Of a DNA stretch of 64,000 bases, positions 50,745 through 60,693 are shown piece by piece. The position numbers and the translations under genes are program-made. The stretch is from Corticicoccus populi (lineage in GTDB: Bacteria; Bacillota; Bacilli; Staphylococcales; Salinicoccaceae): positions 682,001 through 746,000 of the forward strand of contig NZ_JBHUOQ010000001.1 in the NCBI RefSeq assembly GCF_042686195.1, written 5' to 3'. A model generated the notes under the pieces. That model was not told the DNA's origin. It ran no database searches and saw nothing but the letters and a program-made list of their open reading frames with translations. Each line of letters opens with the position of its first letter. Within the stretch, counting starts at the first letter, position 1.

Positions 50745-52922
50745 TCACTTAAAGACTCTTTCAACACTGTAAACATCTGCAAGTTGTTTTACCTTATCTA
50801 CTACACGATGTAAATCAGTGGTGTTCTGCACCATTACAGAAATACTCACTTTTGCGTTCTTATCTTCATCCGCTTTAGCATTTACGCTCGTAATCGGAAA
50901 TTTTGTGCTGGTAACTACATTGAGGATTTCATTGACGAGACCCTGTCTGTCGTAACCGCGTATCTCTAAATCCGCCTGATATCTGCGGTCTTTATTCTTG
51001 CTTTGTACCCAGTCCACATCGATTAAACGCTCTTTTTCATTGCGAATATTCGGACAACTTTCAACGTGGACTTTCACACCGTGTCCTTTTGTGATATATC
51101 CTTTTATAACATCTCCCGGGATTGGATTACAACATTTAGACAAATTGATGAGCAAATTGTCCATGCCTTCAACATAAACACCGGATTCAGTGGACACTTC
51201 TTTGTAATGGTGTGTTCTGTCTATTTCAGAGATTTGTTCATTTTTCTCTTCACGAGCTTTAATTTTTTCCATCAGCCGGTTCGTAACCTGCTGGGCAGTC
51301 ACACCGCCAAAGCCGATCATCGCAAATAAATCATCTTCCTGATTCAAATTATAACGTTTTAATACAGGATCAACATTCTTGTCCTTTAAAACATCATCCG
51401 GCTTATATTCTCTGTTTTTAATCTCTGTTTCAACCGCAAACCGGCCTTTTTCAATATTACTCGCACGGTCCTGTTTTTTAAAGAATGAACGGATTTTATT
51501 TTTTGCACTGCTGGATTTAACCAGTTTCAGCCAGTCCATACTCGGTCCGTACGACTGCTTGCTTGTTCTGATTTCAACAATGTCACCAGTATGAAGTTCC
51601 TGGTCAATCGTCACAATTTTCCCGTTCACTTTCGCACCAATCATTTTATTCCCGACTTCAGAGTGGACCTGGTATGCAAAATCAATCGGTACAGCACCCT
51701 GCGGCAGCTCGACAACATCGCCCTCAGGTGTAAATACATATACTTTATCACTCAAGAGGTCTGTTTTTAAGCCTTCCATAAACTCTTCAGCGTCCGGCGA
51801 GGATGTTTCCTGCTCTGCGATATCTTTAAACCAGTTAATTCTTTTCTCAACAGCTTTCGTCTGATTTAAAGTTTTACCTTCTTTATACGCCCAGTGTGCG
51901 GCAACCCCGTGCTCTGCGATATCATGCATTTCAAATGTCCGGATTTGAATTTCAAGCGGATCACCCTGCGGACCCACCACTGTTGTATGCAGTGACTGAT
52001 ACATGTTTGGTTTCGGCATAGCAATATAATCTTTAAACCTGCCGGGCAGCGGTTTCCAGATTGTATGAATCACACCGAGTACAGCATAGCAGTCTTTAAT
52101 ACTGTGTACCAGCACCCTCACTGCGAGTAAATCAAAAATCTGATCAAACTGTTTATTCTGCTTCTTCATTTTCCGGTAAATGCTGTATATATGTTTCGGA
52201 CGTCCGGATAAATGTCCGTCCACATGTGTTTTCTTCATCTCGGACTCAATTTTTTCTATCGCCTCGTTAATAACACCTTCACGTTCACTGCGTTTCTTTT
52301 TCATCATGCTGACAATTTTAAAATACTGTTTCGGTTCAATATAACGAAGTGCAATATCTTCAAGTTCCCATTTAATACTCGAAATACCCAGCCGGTGTGC
52401 AAGCGGTGCATATATTTCAAGTGTCTCCATAGAGATTCTATACTGTTTTTCCTGAGGCATCGCCTTTAAGGTCCGCATATTATGGAGCCTGTCAGCAAGC
52501 TTAACCAGAATCACCCGGATATCCTTAGCGATGGCGACAAATAATTTTCTGTGATTTTCCGCCTGCTGTTCTTTATCCGACCGGTATTTTACTTTCTCAA
52601 GCTTTGTGACACCATCTACAATGACTGCCACTTCCGCATTAAACATTTTCTTTAAATCATCATAGGTATACGCTGTGTCTTCGACAACATCATGTAAAAA
52701 GCCGGCAATGATTGTCGGACAGTCTAAATTAAGCTCCGCCAATATGCCCGCCACTTGTACCGGATGTAATATATAAGGCAGACCGTTTTTCCTAAGTTGA
52801 CCGTCATGTGCTGCATATGCCAGATCATAAGCCTTCTTAATTAAGACGATGTCTTCGTCACTCATATATTTTTGACACATATTAAATACATCTTCAGCTG
52901 TATACGGATACTCTTTACTCAT
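50745..52922 (-). CDS. relA: Bifunctional (p)ppGpp synthetase/hydrolase Rel
   Basis: 725-residue long RSH protein that sets the stringent response alarmone. Seen: HD hydrolase domain with intact GFLHDVVEDT (about 74-83), so the enzyme should both make and degrade (p)ppGpp; synthetase domain with GRFKDYIAMPKPNMYQSLHT (about 296-315); TGS (about 395-455), zinc-finger-like CCNPIPGD (about 598) and C-terminal ACT (about 655-725). RBS GAGGTGAGG. Followed by dtd and lytH. Confidence 0.98.
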   Translation of the reverse strand: MSKEYPYTAEDVFNMCQKYMSDEDIVLIKKAYDLAYAAHDGQLRKNGLPYILHPVQVAGILAELNLDCPTIIAGFLHDVVEDTAYTYDDLKKMFNAEVAVIVDGVTKLEKVKYRSDKEQQAENHRKLFVAIAKDIRVILVKLADRLHNMRTLKAMPQEKQYRISMETLEIYAPLAHRLGISSIKWELEDIALRYIEPKQYFKIVSMMKKKRSEREGVINEAIEKIESEMKKTHVDGHLSGRPKHIYSIYRKMKKQNKQFDQIFDLLAVRVLVHSIKDCYAVLGVIHTIWKPLPGRFKDYIAMPKPNMYQSLHTTVVGPQGDPLEIQIRTFEMHDIAEHGVAAHWAYKEGKTLNQTKAVEKRINWFKDIAEQETSSPDAEEFMEGLKTDLLSDKVYVFTPEGDVVELPQGAVPIDFAYQVHSEVGNKMIGAKVNGKIVTIDQELHTGDIVEIRTSKQSYGPSMDWLKLVKSSSAKNKIRSFFKKQDRASNIEKGRFAVETEIKNREYKPDDVLKDKNVDPVLKRYNLNQEDDLFAMIGFGGVTAQQVTNRLMEKIKAREEKNEQISEIDRTHHYKEVSTESGVYVEGMDNLLINLSKCCNPIPGDVIKGYITKGHGVKVHVESCPNIRNEKERLIDVDWVQSKNKDRRYQADLEIRGYDRQGLVNEILNVVTSTKFPITSVNAKADEDKNAKVSISVMVQNTTDLHRVVDKVKQLADVYSVERVFK

Positions 52923-52999
52923 GACCTCACCTCTTATTGTTCAGGAAAATAGATAAATCAATCATACTATAAAACATTCTGCAAATAAATATATCAATG

Positions 53000-53026
53000 A
53001 AAAAAAGCCTGTAAACACAGACTTTT
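53000..53026 (-). terminator. Terminator between apt and rel
   Basis: GTCTGT, GTTT loop, ACAGGC and then seven T on the minus strand, overlapping the apt stop codon. It isolates recJ-apt from rel, so rel needs its own promoter in 52923-52999; a TATAGT lies there but no well-spaced -35 box. Confidence 0.85.
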
Positions 53027-53543
53027 ACTCATCATAAGTAATTAATGAGACAGTATCGTACCCTTCCAGCTTTTCAATCCCGTTCAAATACTTAAGTTCT
53101 ATCAGAAAAGCAATTCCTGCGACAATACCGCCCATTTCCTCAATTAGTTTAATGGTTGCGACTATCGTCCCGCCTGTTGCCAGTAAATCATCTGTAATCA
53201 GAACACGCTGTCCCGGCTTAATCGCATCACTGTGCATCGTTAATACATTAGAGCCGTATTCAAGGTCATACTCATACTCAATCACTTCTCTTGGAAGCTT
53301 ACCTTTCTTTCTGACCGGCGCAAAACCGATTCCCATACTGTAAGCAACCGGGCAGCCGATTATAAATCCTCTTGCTTCAGGACCGACAACAATGTCAACT
53401 TCCTTTTCCCGCGCATACTCAACAATCTGGTCTGTCGCATATTTATAAGCTTCACCGTTGTCCATAACTGTCGTGATATCTTTAAAACTGACGCCCGGCT
53501 TCGGCCATCCTTCAACTTCTGATACATATTTTCTTAAATCCAT
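53025..53543 (-). CDS. apt: Adenine phosphoribosyltransferase
   Basis: 172-residue purine-salvage enzyme making AMP from adenine and PRPP. Seen: MDLRKYVSEVEGWPKPGVSFKDIT start, ARGFIIGCPVAY (about 58-69) and the PRPP-binding motif VLITDDLLATGGTIVATI (about 115-132). ATG 53543 follows GGAGG at 5 bases; an in-frame ATG pair five codons earlier overlaps the recJ stop. Lies behind recJ. Confidence 0.98.
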   Translation of the reverse strand: MDLRKYVSEVEGWPKPGVSFKDITTVMDNGEAYKYATDQIVEYAREKEVDIVVGPEARGFIIGCPVAYSMGIGFAPVRKKGKLPREVIEYEYDLEYGSNVLTMHSDAIKPGQRVLITDDLLATGGTIVATIKLIEEMGGIVAGIAFLIELKYLNGIEKLEGYDTVSLITYDE

Positions 53544-53557
53544 AACTTCCTCCATCA

Positions 53558-55801
53558 TTAAATCATGTCTTTCATCAGTGACTTCACTTCATTTGCAGAT
53601 GACATTTTCAATTGACTTTCCGCATCAAGACGTGACAATAAATTTTTCATTAACATTGAATCATGTAAAGGCACACTCTCAATTGATTGAAATTTGTCCT
53701 TCTTGTATATTATAGCATTTTCTACAGAAATAATGCCCAGTTCCTCAAGTATATCAATCGCCATTTTTAAAATTTTCATACTGATATTCAGCTTCTCTGA
53801 AAATTTAGGTGCGTGTTTCATCAAATTGATTGCGCCGTCATCCGCCCCGCCGATCAGGCTGAACACTTTATCCATAATCACTTCATTTGGAATACCCGAG
53901 AAATAAAGTTCCTCTTTGCTGTTAAAAATCATGATAATTTTAGATACATGAATCCCTTTCAAAGAAGCTTTCAATTTTGATATATCTTCAGGGAGATCTC
54001 TCAGTATCAATGTATCCATCGTAAACGGCAGTGCCTCTCCATAGTAATAATAATGGTCACTCCGGCGTTCGCCTGATGAAACCAGAAAATAATCATTCTG
54101 TGAAATGATTGAGAAATCCTGAGTGGCACGGCTCCGCATATCAAGAAGCTGCACCTGGTCCATTCTGATATCCTGCAGAATCATCTGAAGTTTTCTTTCC
54201 TGATTAAATTCATTCACATTCACAGCACCAATGATGCTGATATCGTCCCCGACAGATACTTCATGTGCCAGATGGCCGAAGTTGAAGCCGATAACATCTA
54301 CATCGATACCATCAAGTGTCATTTTAATATGTGCCGCATCTTTGCCGACCCGCTTTAAAGTTCTGACTTTCACATTACTGATCATAAAAAGCGGCGTCAT
54401 AAACTGATGACCGAAAGGCTTCAGCCGGTTGAATCGTTCGAATTCTTTTAAAGTTAAATTAGACTGGTTAATCGCATAGTCAATATTTTTTAACGGCTTA
54501 AAATCCATATCGAGCTGTGAAACATGTTCAACAATGTCAGATTTGAATCCTTCTATGGAATCTTCTGCAACTTCAATACCGAAAGCACCCGCATGGCCGC
54601 CGCAGTTTAAATAATCCGCACCGCTCTCTTTGACCAGAGATAAAAAATCAAGTCCTTCAATTGAACGTGCAGACCCCTTATAGCTGCCTTCTTCAGACAG
54701 TGTGAGTGCAATGACAGGCTTGCCGTAATTGTCTGCAATCCTTGATGCCACAATACCAAGTACACCCGGATGCCACTCATTATCATAAACAATAATGACA
54801 TCTTCATCTTTAATTTGTGCTTCCGCTTCTTTATAAAACTGATGGACCAGGTCCTTCCGTCTCGCATTCAATGACTCTATTTCAGTTGCACTCTCGTATG
54901 CCTCTCCCTGGTCTTTCGTCATCAGCAGTTCAACACCGATTGAGGCATCATCAAGTCTGCCGGCAGCATTTAACCTCGGCGCTATCGTAAAACCGATGGT
55001 TTCTTCGTCAATGTTTCCACTGTGTCCGCCGACTCTGAGAAGATTTTTAATCCCTATAGGTGTGTCAGAATTTAACTCTTTTAATCCATCCATCACAATC
55101 CGTTTATTTTCACCTGTCATCTTCACGATATCCGCAACTGTCCCTACTGCCGCAAGACCGAGATATGACGCTTCATGGAGACCCAGTGCTTCTGTCAGCT
55201 TATATGTGATTCCGACACCTGCAAGATGAGGAAACGGATATGTCCCTTTTGGATGAGCAGGATGAATAATCACTGCATCCGGCAGTTCAGCAGCGAATGT
55301 ATGATGATCCACGATGATGACATCAATATCATGTTCCCGCAGCATAGCAATTTCATGTGCTGCAGAAACACCGTTATCTACAGTAATGACTAAATCAAAA
55401 TTACCGATCACTACTTCATTGAATATTTGTTCATTCGGTCCGTATCCGTCAGTGATACGGTTTGGAATAAAGTACTCAACATTACTTGTTTTCTTCAGCA
55501 GTGCGTCATATAAAACAGCGGTACTCGTAATACCGTCTGCATCGAAATCACCATATATTAATATGCTTTCATCATTTTGAAATGCCCGGTTAATCCGGTC
55601 AACGGCTTTATCCATTTCAAAAATATCTTCATACGAGTGACAGACAGGCTCAAAAATATCATTTAATGATGATTCATCACAATATCCTCTGTTTTCTAAA
55701 ATCGTTTGTTCCAGACCGTTCAATTTAAAACGTTCGACTAACTCATCGCTGATTTCTGACGTTTTTTCACGTACTTTCCACTCAAATTTTGATTGATACA
55801 T
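53558..55801 (-). CDS. recJ: Single-stranded-DNA-specific exonuclease RecJ
   Basis: 747-residue 5'-3' exonuclease of the DHH superfamily. Seen: motif I YGDFDADGITS (about 76-86), motif III VDHH (about 155), DHHA1 region with NCGGHAGAFG (about 402), and a long C-terminal region (about 560-747) typical of Bacillales RecJ. ATG 55801 follows AAGGATGG; three codons upstream another ATG overlaps the RBS. A strong terminator sits only 15 bases ahead of the start, so its promoter is not obvious. Confidence 0.97.
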   Translation of the reverse strand: MYQSKFEWKVREKTSEISDELVERFKLNGLEQTILENRGYCDESSLNDIFEPVCHSYEDIFEMDKAVDRINRAFQNDESILIYGDFDADGITSTAVLYDALLKKTSNVEYFIPNRITDGYGPNEQIFNEVVIGNFDLVITVDNGVSAAHEIAMLREHDIDVIIVDHHTFAAELPDAVIIHPAHPKGTYPFPHLAGVGITYKLTEALGLHEASYLGLAAVGTVADIVKMTGENKRIVMDGLKELNSDTPIGIKNLLRVGGHSGNIDEETIGFTIAPRLNAAGRLDDASIGVELLMTKDQGEAYESATEIESLNARRKDLVHQFYKEAEAQIKDEDVIIVYDNEWHPGVLGIVASRIADNYGKPVIALTLSEEGSYKGSARSIEGLDFLSLVKESGADYLNCGGHAGAFGIEVAEDSIEGFKSDIVEHVSQLDMDFKPLKNIDYAINQSNLTLKEFERFNRLKPFGHQFMTPLFMISNVKVRTLKRVGKDAAHIKMTLDGIDVDVIGFNFGHLAHEVSVGDDISIIGAVNVNEFNQERKLQMILQDIRMDQVQLLDMRSRATQDFSIISQNDYFLVSSGERRSDHYYYYGEALPFTMDTLILRDLPEDISKLKASLKGIHVSKIIMIFNSKEELYFSGIPNEVIMDKVFSLIGGADDGAINLMKHAPKFSEKLNISMKILKMAIDILEELGIISVENAIIYKKDKFQSIESVPLHDSMLMKNLLSRLDAESQLKMSSANEVKSLMKDMI

Positions 55802-55815
55802 ACATACCATCCTTT

Positions 55816-55843
55816 TAAAAACGCCTGGGAAACCCCAGGCGTT
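55816..55843 (-). terminator. Terminator of secDF
   Basis: A perfect 10-bp stem AACGCCTGGG / CCCAGGCGTT with a 4-base loop and TTTTT on the minus strand. The recJ ribosome-binding site follows directly. Confidence 0.92.
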
Positions 55844-55846
55844 AAT

Positions 55847-58126
55847 TTATACTAATATTTTGTCATCATCTTTTTTCTTCTCACGGTATACAACCAGCTC
55901 CCCGCCGGCTGCTTTTAACTGACGTTTCTTCAGAACACCCCAAAGCTGTGCTGCGATAAAGAATGATGAGTATACACCACTGATAAGTCCGATTAACAGA
56001 CCGAGAGAGAAGCCGAATATTGACCCTGCCCCGAACAGCACAAGGAATACTACAACAACCATCACAGTCAGTACAGTATTAATCGACCGGGTAGCCGTCT
56101 GCCTCAATGACCGGTTAACAATAATATCGATTGTTTCCGGATCACGGATGATTTTAATTTTACGCAGATTTTCTCTCATTCTGTCCAGTGTAACAATCGT
56201 ATCATTTATGGAATAACCCACAATTGTTAATACTGCTGCGATAAATGTAATATCTATTTCAATTCTGAAAATCGAAAATACTGCAAGCATAATAAAGACA
56301 TCATGCAGGAGTGCGAGAACAGCCGGCAGTGCCATCCGCCACTCAAAACGAATGGAGGTATAAATAATAATACCAATGGATGCGATGGCAAGCGCAAGCA
56401 GTGCATTTCTCACGAGTTCCTGACCGATTGTCGGACTGACTGTACTGATCATCGGTTCATGATCATACATTTCACTGAATGTGGTCTGTACGGAGTTCAC
56501 TTCTTCCTGGGATAAGTCGGAAGTGTATCTCGCAACAACCATCGCCTCGCCGGATGTCGTAATATTATCCGGCGGCACATCCAGTGATTCCAGTGTCTCT
56601 TCTACTTCAGTGACAGACTCCGAACCGTCCGTCTCGATATCCACACGGGTACCACTCGTAAAATCAATACCGAGATTTAACCTGAATATGCTCAAGATAA
56701 TCAATCCCGCGATAATCAAAAGACCGCTGAAAATAAAGAATTTCTTTGCGTGCTTAACAAAGTTAAACCGGTCCCATGGTGTAGTTAAGTCTTCAATCCC
56801 TTTATTCTCAGCCAATTTGTAACGGGACTTTTCACTCACACCGAACAAGCCGAGTTTCTGACTGAAATAATTCGAATGAACCACCAGTCTCATTAGAATA
56901 CGTGTTAACAGTACAGCTGTGACAAAACTCATTAATATTGACAGAATCAGCATCGTTGCGAAACCTTTAACACTGCTTGTACCAAAGGCAAACAGGACAA
57001 GCCCTGCAATCATTGTCGTCAAGTTCGCATCAATAATCGTCCATATTGAATTTCCTGCTGCACGCCTGTATGCCTGCTTTAATGAATGACCGATTCTAAG
57101 CTCATCTTTCAGCCGCTCATATAGAATAATATTCGAATCGACTGCCATACCGACACCGAGAATCAATGCTGCGATCCCCGGCAGTGTGAGAACACCGCTG
57201 ATTGTATTAAACCCAAGTACAGTTAAGTAAATATAAACAACCAGTGTTACCGCTGCAATAAGACCCGGCAGGCGGTAGAATGCAATCATAAATATTAATA
57301 CGAGTGCAACCCCGATAAAGCCCGCAAACAATGTCTCCTGCAGTGCCTGCTCCCCGAACTGTGCCCCGACTGAAGTGGAATACACTTCTTCAAGATGTAC
57401 AGGAAGTGAGCCTGAATTTAACAGTTCCGCAATATTCTGTGCCCGTTCGACACCTTCCTGACCCTGGAAGCCCCCTGAAATCATTACTTCAGTAGAATTG
57501 ATTGCTTCACTGACACTCGGTGCAGAGATAAATTTCGGATCTTCCGACTGAGCTTCCGCACTGAAGGAATCTTCTCCTTCAACAAAGTCCATCCAGATGA
57601 CCATTAAATTTTCTCCTGCAGGCCGTTCAGAAATTTCCTGAGTGACTTCCCTGAACTTATCGGAATCCTGAAGCTGCAGTGAAACCATTGCATTATTCAT
57701 CTCATCAAAGTTCTGGCTGGCACCGCCCTGTACAAGATCCGCACCGGACAACAGAATATTATCGTCGACATCACGAATAGTCAGTTCCGCCTGTGTGGAT
57801 AAAAGCTCACGCGCTTCCGCCTGATCTTCTATACCGGCAAGCTGAACACGTATTCTGTTGCCCTCTTCAATCTGAATATTCGGTTCGGATACCCCGAGCA
57901 CATTCACACGTGAATCCAGTGTACTCGCAGTACTGCTTACCGCTGTATCATCAATAACGTCTCCTTCATCCAAAGGTTCGACCTGGTACAGAACTTCAAA
58001 ACCGCCCTGTAAGTCCAGACCCAGATTAACATCACTTCTGACATCATCAACAGTAAGGAAAATAGTGGTGCCTAAACCAAGTATGATTAACAGCACTAAT
58101 AAAATGTGACTAAACTTCTTTCTCAA
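55847..58126 (-). CDS. secDF: Protein translocase subunit SecDF (fused)
   Basis: 759-residue fusion of SecD (about 1-420) and SecF (about 450-759), the RND-type motor that uses the proton gradient to help SecYEG export proteins. Seen: SecD motif LGLDLQGGFEV (about 35-45), periplasmic P1 region, LPGIAALILGVGMAVDSNIILYE-type membrane motif (about 310-335), then SecF with LNLGIDFTSGTRVDIE near 490 and VGYSINDTIVTLDRMREN near 660. The TTG at 58126 lies 6 bases behind GAGGTG; a GTG three codons upstream forms part of that RBS. Transcribed alone. Confidence 0.96.
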   Translation of the reverse strand: MRKKFSHILLVLLIILGLGTTIFLTVDDVRSDVNLGLDLQGGFEVLYQVEPLDEGDVIDDTAVSSTASTLDSRVNVLGVSEPNIQIEEGNRIRVQLAGIEDQAEARELLSTQAELTIRDVDDNILLSGADLVQGGASQNFDEMNNAMVSLQLQDSDKFREVTQEISERPAGENLMVIWMDFVEGEDSFSAEAQSEDPKFISAPSVSEAINSTEVMISGGFQGQEGVERAQNIAELLNSGSLPVHLEEVYSTSVGAQFGEQALQETLFAGFIGVALVLIFMIAFYRLPGLIAAVTLVVYIYLTVLGFNTISGVLTLPGIAALILGVGMAVDSNIILYERLKDELRIGHSLKQAYRRAAGNSIWTIIDANLTTMIAGLVLFAFGTSSVKGFATMLILSILMSFVTAVLLTRILMRLVVHSNYFSQKLGLFGVSEKSRYKLAENKGIEDLTTPWDRFNFVKHAKKFFIFSGLLIIAGLIILSIFRLNLGIDFTSGTRVDIETDGSESVTEVEETLESLDVPPDNITTSGEAMVVARYTSDLSQEEVNSVQTTFSEMYDHEPMISTVSPTIGQELVRNALLALAIASIGIIIYTSIRFEWRMALPAVLALLHDVFIMLAVFSIFRIEIDITFIAAVLTIVGYSINDTIVTLDRMRENLRKIKIIRDPETIDIIVNRSLRQTATRSINTVLTVMVVVVFLVLFGAGSIFGFSLGLLIGLISGVYSSFFIAAQLWGVLKKRQLKAAGGELVVYREKKKDDDKILV

Positions 58127-58165
58127 ATAAGACACCTCGATTTTATATAAAACATCAACGCTTCT

Positions 58166-58194
58166 ATTATAACGCGGGAATATCTAAATATAAA
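58166..58194 (-). promoter_or_regulatory. Probable SigA promoter of secDF
   Basis: TTTATA (58194-58189), 17 bases, TATAAT (58171-58166). It lies right behind the yajC terminator. Confidence 0.6.
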
Positions 58195-58198
58195 TACA

Positions 58199-58226
58199 AA
58201 AAGCCGACAACAATGTGCCGGCTTTT
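58199..58226 (-). terminator. Terminator of the obgE-to-yajC operon
   Basis: AAAAGCCG / CGGCTTTT, an 8-bp stem with a partly paired 12-base interior and T run, just behind the yajC stop. It separates yajC from secDF. Confidence 0.85.
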
Positions 58227-58229
58227 AAT

Positions 58230-58490
58230 TTATCTAACAACTTCTTTTAAGGCTACACGTTCAAACTTAAGTATCGGACCATTGTCTTCTGTACGGATGT
58301 ACATATGCTTCTGGTCGAAAGATTCAACAGTTCCGTGCATGCCGCCGATTGTTACGATGTCATCACCTTTTTGCAGATCATTCTGCATTTCCTGGACTTG
58401 TTTCTGCTTTTTTTGTGCAGGACGAATCATCAGGAAGTACATTACAGCGATAATTGCGATAAAAGGTAAAAATGCCATAATCATATCCAT
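58230..58490 (-). CDS. yajC: Preprotein translocase subunit YajC
   Basis: 86-residue single-pass membrane protein of the Sec accessory complex. Seen: one N-terminal helix (about 3-22), then MIRPAQKKQKQVQEMQNDLQKGDDIVTIGGMHGTV, the family hallmark. It is the last gene of the ruv-queA-tgt-yajC group and lies next to its partner secDF. Confidence 0.97.
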   Translation of the reverse strand: MDMIMAFLPFIAIIAVMYFLMIRPAQKKQKQVQEMQNDLQKGDDIVTIGGMHGTVESFDQKHMYIRTEDNGPILKFERVALKEVVR

Positions 58491-58512
58491 GTTTAAAAAT
58501 CACTCCTTTTGC

Positions 58513-59658
58513 TTAGAAATTTTTAGGATTAGCAATGTTTAATCCATAAGATTCGAAAAACGCTTCTTTAAAATCCAATAAGGAGTCATTCAAAATCGCA
58601 CTTCGAACATCTTCCATTAATTTTAACAGAAAATATAGATTATGATAAGTAGTAAGTCGTAATCCTAGAATTTCATCTGTTTTAAATAAATGTCTGAGAT
58701 ACGCGCGGGTGTAGTTCCGGCAGGTATAACAGTCACAATTCGGGTCAAGCGGTGAAAAATCACGGGCAAATTTCTGGTTTTTCACAACGACTCTGCCCTG
58801 AGATGTCATTGTTGTGCCGTTTCTTGCGATACGTGTCGGCAGCACACAATCAAACATATCAATCCCTCTGATGACACCTTCAATCAAAGCATCCGGAGAG
58901 CCTACTCCCATTAAATAACGCGGTTTATCAAACGGCAGGAGCGGTACAGTGTCTTCCAGCACCTGATACATGATTGGTTTCGGCTCGCCCACAGACAAGC
59001 CGCCGATGGAGTATCCCGGGAAATCGAGAGATACAAGGTCTTTCGCACTCTGCTCACGCAGATCTTTATACTCGCCGCCCTGAACAATACCGAACAGTGC
59101 CTGGGTTTTGTCACGGCCTTTTTTCACATGATGATTCAGACCGCGTTCAGCCCATCTCGTGGTTCTCTCAATAGAATCTTTAACATATTTATGCTCTGCC
59201 GGGTGCGGCGGGCACTCATCAAATGACATCATAATATCAGAGCCGAGGTCATGCTGTATATCCATTGCACCTTCAGGACTTAAGAAAAGCTTGGAGCCAT
59301 CCAGATGACTTCTGAAATGAACGCCCTCTTCCTTAATTTCACGGCGGTCACTTAAACTGAACACCTGAAAGCCGCCTGAGTCTGTAAGAATCGGCTTATC
59401 CCAGTTCATAAAACTGTGAAGTCCGCCCGCTTCCCTGACCAGGTCACTTCCCGGTCTCAGCCATAAATGGTACGTATTTGATAAAATAATCTGACTTCCA
59501 ATATCTGCCAGTTCTTCAGGTGTCATTGATTTAACTGTCGCCAGTGTACCAACAGGCATAAATATCGGCGTATCAATTACACCATGCGGTGTATGCAGCC
59601 TGCCGAGGCGTGCACCTGTCTGTTTACATGTTTTAATATGCTCGTACCTAATTGCCAT
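58513..59658 (-). CDS. tgt: Queuine tRNA-ribosyltransferase
   Basis: 381-residue enzyme exchanging guanine-34 for preQ1 in tRNAs with GUN anticodons. Seen: MAIRYEHIKTCKQTGARLGR start, DSGGFQVFSL (about 90-99), GGLSVGEPK (about 230), the nucleophile-bearing DCVLPTRIARNG (about 263-274) and zinc ligands CDCYTCRNYTRAYLRHL (about 303-319). ATG 59658 lies 8 bases behind GGAGG; the ATG five codons earlier overlaps the RBS. Overlaps queA by 11 bases. Confidence 0.98.
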   Translation of the reverse strand: MAIRYEHIKTCKQTGARLGRLHTPHGVIDTPIFMPVGTLATVKSMTPEELADIGSQIILSNTYHLWLRPGSDLVREAGGLHSFMNWDKPILTDSGGFQVFSLSDRREIKEEGVHFRSHLDGSKLFLSPEGAMDIQHDLGSDIMMSFDECPPHPAEHKYVKDSIERTTRWAERGLNHHVKKGRDKTQALFGIVQGGEYKDLREQSAKDLVSLDFPGYSIGGLSVGEPKPIMYQVLEDTVPLLPFDKPRYLMGVGSPDALIEGVIRGIDMFDCVLPTRIARNGTTMTSQGRVVVKNQKFARDFSPLDPNCDCYTCRNYTRAYLRHLFKTDEILGLRLTTYHNLYFLLKLMEDVRSAILNDSLLDFKEAFFESYGLNIANPKNF

Positions 59659-60691
59659 CTGTCTGTCCTCCATAAATAATCATCGCATCACCGAAGCTGA
59701 AGAAACGATAGTTTTCTTCAACAGCATGCCTGTATGCATTCATGATATTGTCACGTCCCGTGAACGCACTGACCAGCATTACAAGGGATGATTTCGGCAG
59801 ATGGAAATTAGTAATTAATGTATCCACTGCCCTGTACTGAAAACCAGGATAGATAAATATATCCGTAAAACCGCTGGCTTCTACGAATTCACCGTAGTCT
59901 CTCACGACTGTTTCAAGTGTCCGGGTACTTGTTGTTCCGACACTGATAATCTGTCTGCCTTCACTTTTAGCACGGTTCAGACGCTCTGCCGCTTCCTTTG
60001 AAACAGTATAATATTCCGAATGCATTTTATGTTCTTCAATCGTATCTGCACTGACGGGTCTGAATGTACCTAAGCCGACATGAAGAGTGATTGTGACAAC
60101 ATCTACACCGGCACTTTTAATCTCATCCAGCAGCTCATCAGTAAAATGAAGCCCTGCAGTCGGTGCCGCGGCAGATCCGGTTTCTTTTGCGTACACAGTT
60201 TGATAACGATCATTGTCATCTAATGTTTCCTTGATATAAGGCGGCAGCGGCATACTGCCGAGTTCATCCAGCACATTTTCAAGAATCCCTTCATGCTCAA
60301 GCTTCACATGACGGATTCCTTCATCAAATACTGCCGTACATACTGCTGTCAGTTTACCGTGTCCAAAAGATACTCTGGTGCCTTCCTTCACCCGCTTCGC
60401 AGGACGGATCAGCACCTCATATGCTTCTTCAACCGGCTTTAAAAGCAGCATTTCAATTTTTGCACCGGTATCTTCTTTCTCACCGAACAGGCGGGCGGGA
60501 AGTACTTTTGTATCGTTTAATACCAGCACATCTCCGCGGCTCATATAGTCAGTAATATTTTTAAATACACTGTCATTTAATGCGCCTGTTTCTTTATTCA
60601 CCGCAAGCAGACGGCTGCTGGAACGGTCCAGCAGCGGCGTCTGTGCGATTAATTCTTCTGGTAAATCAAAATCAAATTCATCTAACTTCAA
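59648..60691 (-). CDS. queA: tRNA preQ1(34) S-adenosylmethionine ribosyltransferase-isomerase
   Basis: 347-residue enzyme of queuosine synthesis that builds epoxyqueuosine on tRNA after Tgt action. Seen: FDFDLPEELIAQTPLLDRSSSRLL (about 6-29), NDTKVLPARLFG (about 58-69), AAPTAGLHFT (about 174-183), HVGLGTFRPV (about 203) and TNFHLPKSSLVMLVSAF (about 302). Adjacent to tgt, the next enzyme in the route. Confidence 0.98.
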   Translation of the reverse strand: MKLDEFDFDLPEELIAQTPLLDRSSSRLLAVNKETGALNDSVFKNITDYMSRGDVLVLNDTKVLPARLFGEKEDTGAKIEMLLLKPVEEAYEVLIRPAKRVKEGTRVSFGHGKLTAVCTAVFDEGIRHVKLEHEGILENVLDELGSMPLPPYIKETLDDNDRYQTVYAKETGSAAAPTAGLHFTDELLDEIKSAGVDVVTITLHVGLGTFRPVSADTIEEHKMHSEYYTVSKEAAERLNRAKSEGRQIISVGTTSTRTLETVVRDYGEFVEASGFTDIFIYPGFQYRAVDTLITNFHLPKSSLVMLVSAFTGRDNIMNAYRHAVEENYRFFSFGDAMIIYGGQTDGN

Positions 60692-60693
60692 CG

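Noticed and set aside
58230..58542. Plus-strand frame opposite yajC
   Set aside because: Antisense shadow of yajC and of the tgt end, no RBS.
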